From Sinomonas terrae (GTDB taxonomy: Bacteria; Actinomycetota; Actinomycetes; Actinomycetales; Micrococcaceae), in the NCBI RefSeq assembly GCF_022539255.1, contig NZ_JAKZBV010000001.1:3348001-3412000 (forward strand): 64,000 nt of DNA. Direction: 5' to 3'. The number at the start of each line of letters is the position of its first letter. Position 1 is the first letter of the stretch. Positions 8,932 through 17,685 of the stretch are shown piece after piece. The notes under the pieces are model-generated. The model made no database searches, was not told the origin of the DNA, and was given only the letters and a program-made list of their open reading frames with translations. A program made the translations under genes and the position numbers.

Positions 8932-9672
8932 TCAGGCCGCCTTGCACTGGCCGAGCAGGTCCTCCGCCTTGCGGTGTTCGGCGTCGGTCATCCAGAGCCC
9001 ATACTCCGCTTTGACCTCGACCACCCGGACCGCGTATTGGCACCGGTACGTCCGCTGCGGCGGGAGCCACGTCGCGAGGTCGCCGTCACCCTTCTGCTGA
9101 TTCGCTGTGCCGTCCACGGCAAGCAGGTTGGCGGGGTCGTTCGCGAAGGCCCGCCGTCGCTCCGCTGACCAGTGCTGGGCGCCCTTCTGCCACGCGTCAG
9201 AGAGGGGCACGACGTGGTCGATCTGAACGTCAGCGGAACGCTCCCCACGGGCAAAGCTGATGTGCTTCGCCGTGTACGGGTCGTCGAGCGTCCCTGACGA
9301 GACGATGCATCGCGCCGAGCTCTTGGCGAAGACGACGTCGTGGAGGTCTCGGGCCAAGACGTCGTTCCGCGTGTCGCAGCCGTTGCGGTCGACGTCGTCC
9401 CATGCCTCCCCGAAGCGTTCCCGCGTGTACCCCGTCTTGGGAGCACGCCCCTCGACGCCGATCCGGCCGAGCGCGGCCTTCGCGGTCGCGAGCCGCTCGG
9501 CAGGGACGCTCCCGATCTGGGAGGCCGCCCAAGGCGCGGGCGAGGCGAGGCCCGGCGGATCGATGATCCCTCCGAGCCACGCCGCAAGCACGGCCAAGGC
9601 GACGACGATGATGAGCGAGACGGATCGACGCAGCAGCCCGGCTCGACGGGCGGCGCGGAGGCGCGGCGGCAT
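8932..9672 (-). CDS. Membrane-anchored or secreted HNH endonuclease family protein
   Basis: 246 residues from an ATG with GGGGGAG just upstream; an in-frame start 93 bp earlier lacks such a site. A basic N-terminus and hydrophobic stretch (about residues 14-34, SVSLIIVVALAVLAAWLGGI) form a signal anchor or signal peptide. The nuclease part carries VQIDHVVPLSDAW, then RRRAFANDPANLLAVDG and ANQQKGDGDLATWLPP, the His-Asn-His (DUF1524-like GmrSD) pattern, and YRCQYAVRVVEVKAEYGL, common in extracytoplasmic actinobacterial members. It probably cleaves nucleic acid outside the membrane (nutrient use, or a toxin-like role); it is not an obvious McrBC component although adjacent. Confidence 0.82.
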   Translation of the reverse strand: MPPRLRAARRAGLLRRSVSLIIVVALAVLAAWLGGIIDPPGLASPAPWAASQIGSVPAERLATAKAALGRIGVEGRAPKTGYTRERFGEAWDDVDRNGCDTRNDVLARDLHDVVFAKSSARCIVSSGTLDDPYTAKHISFARGERSADVQIDHVVPLSDAWQKGAQHWSAERRRAFANDPANLLAVDGTANQQKGDGDLATWLPPQRTYRCQYAVRVVEVKAEYGLWMTDAEHRKAEDLLGQCKAA

Positions 9673-9792
9673 GGACTCCCCCAAAAAGATAGCGGTGCTG
9701 TCCCTCGACTCTAGGCGAGAGGAACAGCACCGCTTCCGTCGTTCGGGGGCTATGTGGATAACCACCCCCGATCACTTCAGGAGAGCATCACT

Positions 9793-10638
9793 TTAGGAGA
9801 ACGCCACGTCCTTGGTCGTGTGGTTGTACTCGATGGTGACCGGGCCGCCGTCGTGCCTGAGCTCGTGGTTCGCCCCGTTCGGGAAGCCGAACGCGCCGTA
9901 GTTCTCGTCCCAGGACCGGTTGATGGCGATCTTGAACGAGTAGGTGCCCGCCGGCAGCTCGACCGTGCGACGCCAGACGGACGTCTCGGGGTCGAGACCC
10001 ATCTGAACCGCGTCGAGGCTCGGCTCCCAGTCGGCCTCGGCACCGAGAGCGGCGCCGAAGTCACCAGCGATCGCGACCGAACCGGGCTGCGGGGCAGGCG
10101 CCTGCGACCCGTTCGATTCAGCGAGGTTCGACTCGGCTGCGGCTTCCTCCTCGGCAAGCGCCTCGGCGGCTTCCGCGACAACCTCCGCGGCTTCTCCCAC
10201 CTTCTCGGCGACCTTCTGCGCCGTCGTCCGCTTGGCGGCCGCCTTCTTGCCGGCCTTCTTCTTGACCGGCGACTCCGCGGGCACGGCGACCTCCGCGGGG
10301 ATCGGCGTCCCTTGGGCGAGCGCTTCGGCAAGCGTGTCGACGGTCGGGAACGCCACGAGCGCGCGGAGCCCCTCATCCGTAATCGACCAGCCCGAGCGGC
10401 CCTTGACCATCCAGCCGGCCTTCACGAGCTTGGCCGTGGCAGTCGTGAGCGCCTTGTGGCCGCGCGGAATGCCGCCGGACAGGAGCGTCGCCTCATTATC
10501 GTCGAACGGCACGAGCTCAACAGCCTGGGCGAGGACGGTACCGGCGTTCGGGTTCTCCCCTGCCCAGCGAGCCTCGGCCAGCCCGTCGAGCACCGCCTTC
10601 AGTCGAGCATCCAGCTTCTCGGAGGCGTTCTTCGCCAT
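9793..10638 (-). CDS. Winged-helix-like region, Ala/Lys linker and X25/CBM-like domain
   Basis: 281 residues from the ATG at 10638 (AGGGG ribosome binding site); frames starting earlier lack one. Three parts are visible. Residues 1-100 are helical and end in a winged-helix-like segment (TATAKLVKAGWMVKGRSGWS, ITDEGLRALVAF). Residues about 115-190 are low-complexity Ala/Lys/Glu (KKKAGKKAAAKRTTAQK), like a histone-H1 tail. The C-terminal about 90 residues (VELPAGTYSFKIAINRSWDE, NYGA) match the X25 domain found in bacterial pullulanases. No catalytic glycosidase domain is present. A DNA-binding or storage-polysaccharide role is inference only. Confidence 0.65.
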   Translation of the reverse strand: MAKNASEKLDARLKAVLDGLAEARWAGENPNAGTVLAQAVELVPFDDNEATLLSGGIPRGHKALTTATAKLVKAGWMVKGRSGWSITDEGLRALVAFPTVDTLAEALAQGTPIPAEVAVPAESPVKKKAGKKAAAKRTTAQKVAEKVGEAAEVVAEAAEALAEEEAAAESNLAESNGSQAPAPQPGSVAIAGDFGAALGAEADWEPSLDAVQMGLDPETSVWRRTVELPAGTYSFKIAINRSWDENYGAFGFPNGANHELRHDGGPVTIEYNHTTKDVAFS

Positions 10639-10879
10639 CCCATCCCCTCTCATTGCGTGGATCACACACCTTGCCTCCCCATGCTTGCGGGTTACTCGTG
10701 GGTTCGAGACAAGGTGACCGACTGTGACGCACGCTTGTGCCGCCACAGACCGGTATGCCCAGAGTAGACGCTCTGGGTATTCAGCATCTTAATTGCAGAC
10801 TACGGTTTGCCGCAGGTGGGTCGAACAAAAATGTCGGACCCGGGTGATCTCATGGTGTCGAGGGTACGGAAGGAGTCTC
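10639..10879. promoter_or_regulatory. Divergent promoter region
   Basis: 241 bp between the start of the X25-domain gene (minus strand) and the nuclease-helicase gene (plus strand). It must hold both promoters. It is less GC-rich around 10780-10830 (for example TCTTAATTGCAGACTACGG). No operator-like palindrome or repeat was recognised. Confidence 0.4.
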
Positions 10880-13800
10880 ATGTTCTTTCTCGGCAACCAG
10901 ACCGGGCTCGTGTTCTCCGCCTCTGACATTGTGACGGCGGCGAAGTGCGAGTTCGCGCTTCTGCGGCAACTCGACGAGAAGCTCGGCCTCGTCCCACGCC
11001 TCGTGGTGAGCGACCCGATGCGGGACCGCGCAGCCCTTCTCGGCGATCGCCACGAGCGGACGATTCTGGATGGATTCCGGCGCAAGTACGGGCCGTGGTC
11101 ACCGGGCCGAGAAGGCGGCGTCGCCGAGATCGCTGAAGTGACCGCGATGGAGCGGGAGATCCTCGACGCGAAGCACGCGGAGTCGCTCGAGGCGCTGCGG
11201 GCAGGTGCCGACGTCGTCTATCAGGCAGGCTTCTTCGACGGGCACTTCCACGGGCGCTCCGACTTCCTGGTCCGTCAGGCCGACGGCCGCTATCAGGTTT
11301 TCGACACGAAGCTCGCGCGTCACGCGAAGGTCGAGGCGCTCCTCCAACTCGCCGCATACGGCGAGCAGCTCGCCCAGGCCGGCTTCCCGCCGTCGGACGA
11401 GGTGACGCTCATCCTCGGCACCGGAGATGAGGCGTCGTTCAGCCTCCCCGACCTGCTTCCTGCCTACCGCGAACGACGCCGGAGGGTCACCGATCTCACA
11501 GCCGCGCACCTTGCGCTCGGCCGCCCCGCAGAGTGGGATTCGCCCGGGGTTGCCGCGTGCGGGCGCTGCGAGTATTGCGCGGTTCAGGTCGCCGAACACC
11601 GCGATGTGCTGCTCGTGGCCGGCATGAACCTCGCCCGGCGGAAGAAGCTGCGCGAAGCCGGGGTCCGGACCATCGACGAGCTGGCGGCAGTCCCTGAGCC
11701 AGCCGAGGACGCGGCTCTGGCGCGCCTGCGTGATCAGGCGCGCTTCCAAGCAGGACTTGAAACGGGCGACGGCGGAGCCCTCGCCCCTGCCCACGGCGAC
11801 GAGCCCGCACACGAAGTCCGGTTCAAGGTCCTCCCCCAGCACACCATCGGCGCCCTCCCGCCGTCGGACGCAGGGGATGTCTACTTCGACTTCGAGGGTG
11901 ACCCGCTGTGGCAGGACGCCACGACGGGCCTCTGGGGCATCGAGTACCTCTTCGGCGTCGTCGAGCCGCCAACGGACGACGACGAACCCTACTTCCGCCC
12001 GTTCCTCGCCCACACCTTGGCAGAGGAAAAAGAGGCCTTCCTCGCCTTCGTCGAGTACATCGAGCAGAGGCGTTCGCGGCATCCGCGGATGCACGTCTAC
12101 CACTATGCGGCCTACGAGAAGACCGCCTTGAGGCGCCTCTCGCAGCGGCACGCGGCGGCCGAGGACGTCATCGACACGTGGCTGCGCGAGGGGCTGCTCG
12201 TCGACCTCTACGAGACCGTCCGCCACAGCATCCGGATCTCCGAGCGTTCTTACTCGATCAAGAAGCTCGAACCGCTCTACATGGGCAGCGACCTGCGCAC
12301 GGCCGAGCTCAAGAGCGCGGCCGGATCGGTCGAGATGTATGCGGCGTTCTGCGCTGCACGGGCGGAGGGGGACGAAGTCGAGGCCAAGCGGCTGATCGAC
12401 CTCATCCTCGAATACAACCAGGATGACTGCGTCTCAACCCTGCGTCTGGATCGTTGGCTCCGGGAACTCGGCGGCGTGAGCCCGGGCGCGCGGGCTCTCG
12501 CGCGAGAGGTGGCCGAGCCGCCCATCCTCACGGAGCCTGAACCTGCTGAGAGGCCGCTGCTCGAATACCTGGAACGACGCGGCAGCGACGGCACCGAGGC
12601 CGGGACGCAAGATGGCCAGGCGGCCGCCGACGACACCGCGATCGCGTTGCTCGCCGCGGCCGTTCGCTACTACCCGCGGGAGCGCAAATCCTACTGGTGG
12701 TCGCACTTTGACCGGCTGGAACGTCCTCTCTCCGAGCTTGAGGCCGTCCGCGACGCGTTCGTTGTGCGTGAGGCGGAGGTTCTCGACGACTGGAAGCCGG
12801 ACAAGCAGACGTGGGCCCGAACGGTCCGGCTCAAGGGGCAGATAGCACCCGGTTCGGACTTCCGGACGAGCCGAAAGTGGTTCCGGGAGTTCGCGCAGCC
12901 CCTGCCCCCGCCCCTCCAGCCGACGGATGCCCAGGGCCTCGGCCGGAATGGCATTGCGGGAACCACCCTGCTGGATGTGAGCTCGGATGGCGTGGACGAC
13001 GTGCTGGAGGTATTCGAGAAGACTCGGAAGGGCATGGAGCCCTACGCGCAGCTCCCGGTGGCCCTCACCGAGGATCCGCCCCCCGACTCGAAATCCATCG
13101 AGGCTGCACAGCGAGAGCTCGCGGTCCGGGCTGCCGAGGCGCTCCCCCGGATGCTTGAACAGCCTTCCATCGACCTCTTGCGTCGTATTCCGCCGAGGAC
13201 GCGAGACGGCGCTTCGCTCCCGCGCGCAGTGGACGCCGCCGGACTGTCCTCCGCCATCGAGGCAGCAGTCCGTCTGCTCGACCGGTCCTACCTCGCGGTG
13301 CAGGGACCTCCCGGGAGCGGGAAGACGTTCGTGGCCAGTCAGGTCATCGAGCGGCTCGTCGCGTCCGGTTGGAAGGTCGGTGTCGTCGGGAACTCCCACG
13401 CTGTAGTCGAGAACGTGCTGTGCAAGGCGATCGAGGCCGGCGTTCCGGCCGAGCACGTAGCGAAGAAGCTCAAGGACGGCTCCGATCCGGGGTCTCCGGT
13501 CCTCTGGAGTCACGTCGGAGACAAGGCCGTCTCGACGCTCCTCGGCCTCCCGGGTGGATGCCTCGTCGGCGGCACGGCATGGACCATGACGGGGTCATCG
13601 GTTCCGGCCGGTTCGCTTGACCTTCTCGTCGTCGACGAGGCCGGGCAGTTCTCGCTCGCGAATACGATTGCGGTCAGCCGCGCTGCATCGCGCTTGCTTC
13701 TCCTCGGCGACCCCCAGCAACTCCCTCAAGTGAGCCAAGGGCAGCATCCCGAACCAGTCGACACGTCCGCGCTCGGCTGGCTTGCCGATGGCGAGGCCGT

Positions 13801-14419
13801 GCTCCCCGAACGCTTCGGCTACTTCCTGCCACAGTCCTGGCGCATGTCGCCGGCGCTCTGCGAGAAGGTCTCGCGACTCTCCTACGCGGGTCGCTTGGAA
13901 TCGGCATCAGCAGCGCGGGGACGTTCCCTCGAAGGGGTTCCGTCCGGCGTCGAGGCTGTCTTCGTGGACCATGCCGGGAACGCGACGGCCTCCGCTGAGG
14001 AAGCCGCCGAAGTCGTGAGGCAGGTACGGAAGCACCTCGGCCTCGCTTGGCACGACGGGCGCGCGACCCGCAAGCTCGGTCCCGAGGATCTCATCGTCGT
14101 CGCCCCGTACAACGCGCAGGTCAACCTCATCCGCTCGGAGCTCGACGCCGCCGGGCTCCACGCGACCCCCGTCGGAACGGTCGACCGATTCCAAGGCCAG
14201 GAAGCAGTCGTCGCGATCGTCTCGATGGCGTGTTCGGACCCGTCGGAAGCACCGCGCGGCATGGAGTTCCTCCTCAACCGGAATCGGATCAACGTCGCGG
14301 TCTCCCGCGCGATGTGGCGAGCAGTCGTCGTCCGCTCACGCCGCCTGACCGCCTACCTCCCCACGAAGCCAGCAACGCTCGAGGACCTCGGGGCCTTCAT
14401 CGGGCTGTGCGAAGGCTGA
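10880..14419 (+). CDS. TM0106-family RecB-like nuclease fused to superfamily 1 helicase
   Basis: 1179 residues; the ATG at 10880 follows AAGGAG, while the upstream in-frame ATG has no site. Order of domains: RecB-like nuclease (GRSDFLV, VFDTKLAR, and LLQLAAYGEQL, the QxxxY motif) at about 120-170; a short Cys cluster CGRCEYC; a helix-hairpin-helix-like RKKLREAGVRTIDEL; an RNase H-like exonuclease fold (VYFDFEGDPLW, residue about 333); then the DNA2/AAA helicase with GPPGSGKT (about 810), LLVVDEAGQF, LLGDPQQLPQV, VDRFQGQE and NVAVSRAMW. It is predicted to unwind and degrade DNA or RNA:DNA. The true role of this family is unproven; it lies beside McrBC in this window. Confidence 0.88.
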   Translation: MFFLGNQTGLVFSASDIVTAAKCEFALLRQLDEKLGLVPRLVVSDPMRDRAALLGDRHERTILDGFRRKYGPWSPGREGGVAEIAEVTAMEREILDAKHAESLEALRAGADVVYQAGFFDGHFHGRSDFLVRQADGRYQVFDTKLARHAKVEALLQLAAYGEQLAQAGFPPSDEVTLILGTGDEASFSLPDLLPAYRERRRRVTDLTAAHLALGRPAEWDSPGVAACGRCEYCAVQVAEHRDVLLVAGMNLARRKKLREAGVRTIDELAAVPEPAEDAALARLRDQARFQAGLETGDGGALAPAHGDEPAHEVRFKVLPQHTIGALPPSDAGDVYFDFEGDPLWQDATTGLWGIEYLFGVVEPPTDDDEPYFRPFLAHTLAEEKEAFLAFVEYIEQRRSRHPRMHVYHYAAYEKTALRRLSQRHAAAEDVIDTWLREGLLVDLYETVRHSIRISERSYSIKKLEPLYMGSDLRTAELKSAAGSVEMYAAFCAARAEGDEVEAKRLIDLILEYNQDDCVSTLRLDRWLRELGGVSPGARALAREVAEPPILTEPEPAERPLLEYLERRGSDGTEAGTQDGQAAADDTAIALLAAAVRYYPRERKSYWWSHFDRLERPLSELEAVRDAFVVREAEVLDDWKPDKQTWARTVRLKGQIAPGSDFRTSRKWFREFAQPLPPPLQPTDAQGLGRNGIAGTTLLDVSSDGVDDVLEVFEKTRKGMEPYAQLPVALTEDPPPDSKSIEAAQRELAVRAAEALPRMLEQPSIDLLRRIPPRTRDGASLPRAVDAAGLSSAIEAAVRLLDRSYLAVQGPPGSGKTFVASQVIERLVASGWKVGVVGNSHAVVENVLCKAIEAGVPAEHVAKKLKDGSDPGSPVLWSHVGDKAVSTLLGLPGGCLVGGTAWTMTGSSVPAGSLDLLVVDEAGQFSLANTIAVSRAASRLLLLGDPQQLPQVSQGQHPEPVDTSALGWLADGEAVLPERFGYFLPQSWRMSPALCEKVSRLSYAGRLESASAARGRSLEGVPSGVEAVFVDHAGNATASAEEAAEVVRQVRKHLGLAWHDGRATRKLGPEDLIVVAPYNAQVNLIRSELDAAGLHATPVGTVDRFQGQEAVVAIVSMACSDPSEAPRGMEFLLNRNRINVAVSRAMWRAVVVRSRRLTAYLPTKPATLEDLGAFIGLCEG

Positions 14420-14586
14420 ACGCATGGAGGCAAGCGCGGTTTCAAGCGGAGTTCATGCCGACTCCCGAGGCCGTCGGCACGGCACGGATAGCGGGGAGAG
14501 CGCCGGAGCGGGTGTAGAGGCATACCGCCCACCTCCCCGGGGCAAGGGCTCCTAGACGCGCCTAGGCTCCAGAGCGCTAGGACAGA

Positions 14587-14620
14587 AGCAGCGGCCGACC
14601 CGGAATGGTCGGCCGCTGCT
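14587..14620. terminator. Bidirectional hairpin terminator
   Basis: AGCAGCGGCCGACC and GGTCGGCCGCTGCT form a perfect 14-bp stem with a 6-base loop between the convergent nuclease-helicase and MmpS-like genes. No long U-run follows, as is common in high-GC actinobacteria. Its position between two stop codons on opposite strands supports a bidirectional terminator. Confidence 0.75.
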
Positions 14621-14651
14621 CTTCGTAGGATGTCGTCGCTGAGCCGGGTCG

Positions 14652-15290
14652 TTACTGGGCAGTGGCGTTGCACGTCGCCATGGCTGCGGTTCCGGTGCCA
14701 GTATTCTTGGCGACGCTCTTGCCATCGACGCTGATCTCGCAGGACACAGACGAGGATGCGTTCTCCATGTCCGACGAGCTGACGGTCACGGATGTCGCCG
14801 TGAATCCGGTCGAGGTGACGTCCTTCGTCCACGCCGAAGTGACGTCAGCCTGGCTCATTCCGCTAGGGGTCCAGTAGCTAACCGTAGCGGCGCCATTCGT
14901 CGTGATCTTGTACTGGATCGAGTGCGGTGCGTTCGCCTGAGCCGAGTAGCTCGCGATGCTCTTCGAGGCTTCATGCGCCGCAGAACCCACGGCAGCGAGG
15001 ACGACAACGTTGATGACGAGAGCGGTGATGAAGGAGATGACGGCGAGCACGAGCCCGATGATCGCCATAGCTTTTCCGCCCAACTTGCGGATAAGCGAGA
15101 TCAACGCGCACGCCAACGCCACGAGAGCGAGAACGAACGCCATCATGTTGACGACCGGGATGAAGCTGAAAATAAAGGCGAGCACTCCGAGGACCAGCGC
15201 AATAATCGCGAGGGCGGCGCTCTTACGCGCAGGTTGCGGCGCGCCGTAAACAGGCTGCTGCTGAATCGGCGAGCCAGACGTGGTGGACAT
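14652..15290 (-). CDS. DUF4190-like membrane protein with MmpS-like extracytoplasmic domain
   Basis: 212 residues from the ATG at 15290 (AGGGAGA upstream); the frame is open further upstream without a site. The N-terminal tail has Gln, Pro and Ala (SPIQQQPVYGAPQPARKSAA). Three hydrophobic helices lie at about 24-105, the DUF4190-type arrangement. A C-terminal domain of about 95 residues (ATVSYWTPSGMSQADVTSAW ... VSCEISVDGKSVAKNTGTG) has the spacing and paired Cys of mycobacterial MmpS domains. MmpS proteins assist MmpL exporters, but no MmpL gene is adjacent. The function is unassigned. Confidence 0.72.
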   Translation of the reverse strand: MSTTSGSPIQQQPVYGAPQPARKSAALAIIALVLGVLAFIFSFIPVVNMMAFVLALVALACALISLIRKLGGKAMAIIGLVLAVISFITALVINVVVLAAVGSAAHEASKSIASYSAQANAPHSIQYKITTNGAATVSYWTPSGMSQADVTSAWTKDVTSTGFTATSVTVSSSDMENASSSVSCEISVDGKSVAKNTGTGTAAMATCNATAQ

Positions 15291-15427
15291 GATTCTCCCT
15301 TGAGGATTCACGACGCCACGTCTTCGGCCCATACCGACGATCTCCGGCGTCGGCATCATCGTGCCATGGGGCACCGACAATTTTACGTGTACAACACGAT
15401 GTGTCGACCGCACGTCGCGGGCCGCCC

Positions 15428-16975
15428 TCAACCGTTCGCGATGGTGAAGGCCTCAGCACCGCAGGCAGAATTCAGGGCTTGGTTGTTGCCGTCCCCTGAG
15501 TAGCTGGATGCCCAGCGCCAGGTCCCCGCCGTGGTCGCGTGGAACGTGGTGTTGGTGGTGCTGTACGTGCCATTCCCACTCGTGACTTGCACCGTTTGGG
15601 TCAGGGCGGGAGTGAGTGAACACGTTGTGTCGTTGGGCGAATACAGGTTGAAGGTGATCGTCCCGGTCGGATTGGCTGCGCCCGAGAGGGTCAAGCTGTC
15701 GTTCGGGATCATGTCCTGGGCCGTCGATGCGGTCGGCTGCACCTTCCCGACCGCGATGCTCGAGCTCGTCGAATTCGACCCGGCGGCGTTGGTGGCAGTC
15801 AGCTTCGCCGTGTAGGTCCCGGGGGCGGCATAGGTGTGGCTGGGGTTCTGCGCGGTGGATGTAGCGCCGTCACCGAAGTCCCAAGCCCAAGACGTCGGCG
15901 AGCCTGTGGAGGTGTCCGTGAAGGCCACGTTGAGCGGGGCGGCTCCAGACGTCGGGGACGCTTTGAAGGAGGCAACTGGCGCCTGAAGGGCACTGACGGT
16001 GATCGTCGAGCTGGTCGAATTCGACCCGGTCGCGTTCGTGGCAGTCAGCGTCGCGGTGTAGGTCCCGGCGCTGGCGTAGGTGTGGGTCGGATTCTGCGAG
16101 GTGGATGTTCCGCCGTCGCCGAAGTTCCACGACCAGGATGTCGGCGAGCCGGTGGAGGTGTCGGTGAAGGCCACGTTGAGCGGGGCGATCCCTGAGGTGG
16201 GAGACGCTGTGAAGGAGGCAACTGGGGCAGGTGCCGGGATTACGCTTTTGACGACCAGATCGTCGATGTATGTGTCCTCCATCTGCTGATAATGCTCAGC
16301 GCCGTTCATCACGCTCGTCACCGAGGACGCCACAGTGCTCACCTGGTTGCTGGAGTACACCGAAGCGCCGTCGAACCAGACCTGAACCGTCGTCGCGGTC
16401 CCGTTCGGGATGACATGAATGACCACGTGATGCCACGTGTTCAGGGGAATGGTCGAGGACAGCAGCCGGGTGAACGTGAACGATCCGCTCGGCGCGAGGA
16501 CACGCAGCCACAGCTGGCCGTTGTCGTCGTAACGGTAGACATCGACGAAGCGGGTGCTGCCGGAGAAGAAGCGGAAGTACGGCACGTCCCAACCCGAAAC
16601 ACCAGCTTGGGCGATATCGAACCAGCCGTCGGCGTAGACCTCCTGGGTGCCGGTGGGCAGCTGGGTCGAGAAATTCGCAAGCGAAGTCGTGTCGGTGGTC
16701 GCATGTACATAGGCCGAGCACGCGCCGTCGTGCGCCTGGGCCGAGGAAACCGCTACGGTGCCTGTTCCCGACGTCTGCACTGCATACCCGGACAGCGTCC
16801 CCGACTCGAAGTTGTCGGCTTTCACGACCGTGCCGGGATAGCTGTCATTCGGCGTGCTCGTCCCCGGCTGGCAGGTGACGGCATAAGCCGGGACGGCCAG
16901 CAACGACGGGCTCACGATCAGGGGCAGCACAAGTGCAGCCACCGCCCCCAGCGTGCGTAATGTTCGATTCACCAC
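15428..16975 (-). CDS. Secreted PKD-repeat protein with ConA-like lectin domain
   Basis: 515 residues with a GTG start (a second GTG at 16972 is better spaced from GGAGG). Signal peptide at about 1-32 (VLPLIVSPSLLAVPAYA). Then a LamG/ConA-like beta-sandwich of about 200 residues (FRFFSGSTRFVDVYRYDDNG, NTWHHVVIHVIPNG), two PKD domains of about 80 residues each with nearly identical FTDTSTGSPTSW and FGDG cores, and a C-terminal Ig-like segment containing FNLYSPNDTTC. No LPXTG anchor or catalytic domain was seen, so it is probably released or loosely wall-bound, perhaps in glycan binding. The two PKD units are so alike at DNA level that recent duplication is likely. Confidence 0.8.
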   Translation of the reverse strand: MVNRTLRTLGAVAALVLPLIVSPSLLAVPAYAVTCQPGTSTPNDSYPGTVVKADNFESGTLSGYAVQTSGTGTVAVSSAQAHDGACSAYVHATTDTTSLANFSTQLPTGTQEVYADGWFDIAQAGVSGWDVPYFRFFSGSTRFVDVYRYDDNGQLWLRVLAPSGSFTFTRLLSSTIPLNTWHHVVIHVIPNGTATTVQVWFDGASVYSSNQVSTVASSVTSVMNGAEHYQQMEDTYIDDLVVKSVIPAPAPVASFTASPTSGIAPLNVAFTDTSTGSPTSWSWNFGDGGTSTSQNPTHTYASAGTYTATLTATNATGSNSTSSTITVSALQAPVASFKASPTSGAAPLNVAFTDTSTGSPTSWAWDFGDGATSTAQNPSHTYAAPGTYTAKLTATNAAGSNSTSSSIAVGKVQPTASTAQDMIPNDSLTLSGAANPTGTITFNLYSPNDTTCSLTPALTQTVQVTSGNGTYSTTNTTFHATTAGTWRWASSYSGDGNNQALNSACGAEAFTIANG

Positions 16976-16989
16976 ATGCCTCCGGTCCA

Positions 16990-17069
16990 GGCAGTTCGCC
17001 GTTCAGGCAGTTCGCCGTTCAAGCAGTTTGCCGTTCAGGCAGTTCGCCGTTCAGGCAGTTCGCCATTCA
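16990..17069. repeat. Five tandem 16-bp units upstream of the PKD-protein gene
   Basis: Units of GGCAGTTCGCCGTTCA start at 16990, 17006, 17022, 17038 and 17054; the third differs at two bases and the fifth at one. They begin 15 bp before the start codon of the secreted PKD protein on the minus strand, in its leader or promoter. Sixteen bases is about one and a half helix turns, and the count could vary between strains. Confidence 0.85.
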
Positions 17070-17129
17070 AAAAGAAGGAGCCGGGACCGTTAGCGCTTCG
17101 CCGAGGTCCCGGCCCTTGATTGCCTGCTG

Positions 17130-17504
17130 CTAGTCCGCCTTGGCGTAGGTGGCAGCACTGAGGAATTCGAGCCCTACGAATTTCTCGTTGCCGACGACCC
17201 AGGCGTCATGGCCTGGAGGAATCGTGTAGGTATCTCCTGCCTTGACGGTCGTGGTCTCGCCGCTGTCGAGGCGCACTTCCAACGAGCCGGAGATGCAGTA
17301 CCCGACGTGGTTGTTCTGACAGCTGTCAGTGTGGGCCACGGGCTTGATGCAGTCAGACCACCTCCAGCCCGCGTCGAAGCTGAAGCGGCCGATGGTGTAT
17401 TCGCCGAGGTTGACGATGTCGATCTCGGACTTGTCTGGACGGCGCTTCTCGTCTGGAGCGTCGAGAGACTTCGCTGTGAGGGATGTGACGATGTTGGTCG
17501 GCAT
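17130..17504 (-). CDS. Small cupin-domain protein
   Basis: 124 residues from the ATG at 17504 (AAGAGG upstream). A single cupin barrel is visible: HTDSCQNNHVGYCISGSLEV gives motif 1, with only part of the metal-binding His/Glu set, and PPGHDAWVVGNEKFVGLEF gives motif 2. It may bind a metal or small molecule; no catalytic role can be assigned. It is an isolated gene on the minus strand after the PKD-protein promoter repeats. Confidence 0.8.
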   Translation of the reverse strand: MPTNIVTSLTAKSLDAPDEKRRPDKSEIDIVNLGEYTIGRFSFDAGWRWSDCIKPVAHTDSCQNNHVGYCISGSLEVRLDSGETTTVKAGDTYTIPPGHDAWVVGNEKFVGLEFLSAATYAKAD

Positions 17505-17685
17505 GATGCGCCTCTTAGGGGGTGCGGGCCCGGACATGGCGACGCCGGGTGGGCAGACCCCTCCCACAGCCGGCGCGTTCGCCGCCCGTCGGCCTCCAGC
17601 ATCCGGCCGGGTAGCTCTGCACTTCAGATCGGTTTAGCTTAGACGGGGGCGCCGAGGTGTCAAGAGCCCTACGTCCCGCGAGCTT

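Noticed and set aside
8932..9672. HNH protein as a third component of McrBC
   Set aside because: It is on the opposite strand, convergent, and has a signal anchor that places the nuclease outside the membrane.
16990..17069. CRISPR-like repeat upstream of the PKD protein
   Set aside because: Contiguous 16-bp tandem units without spacers.
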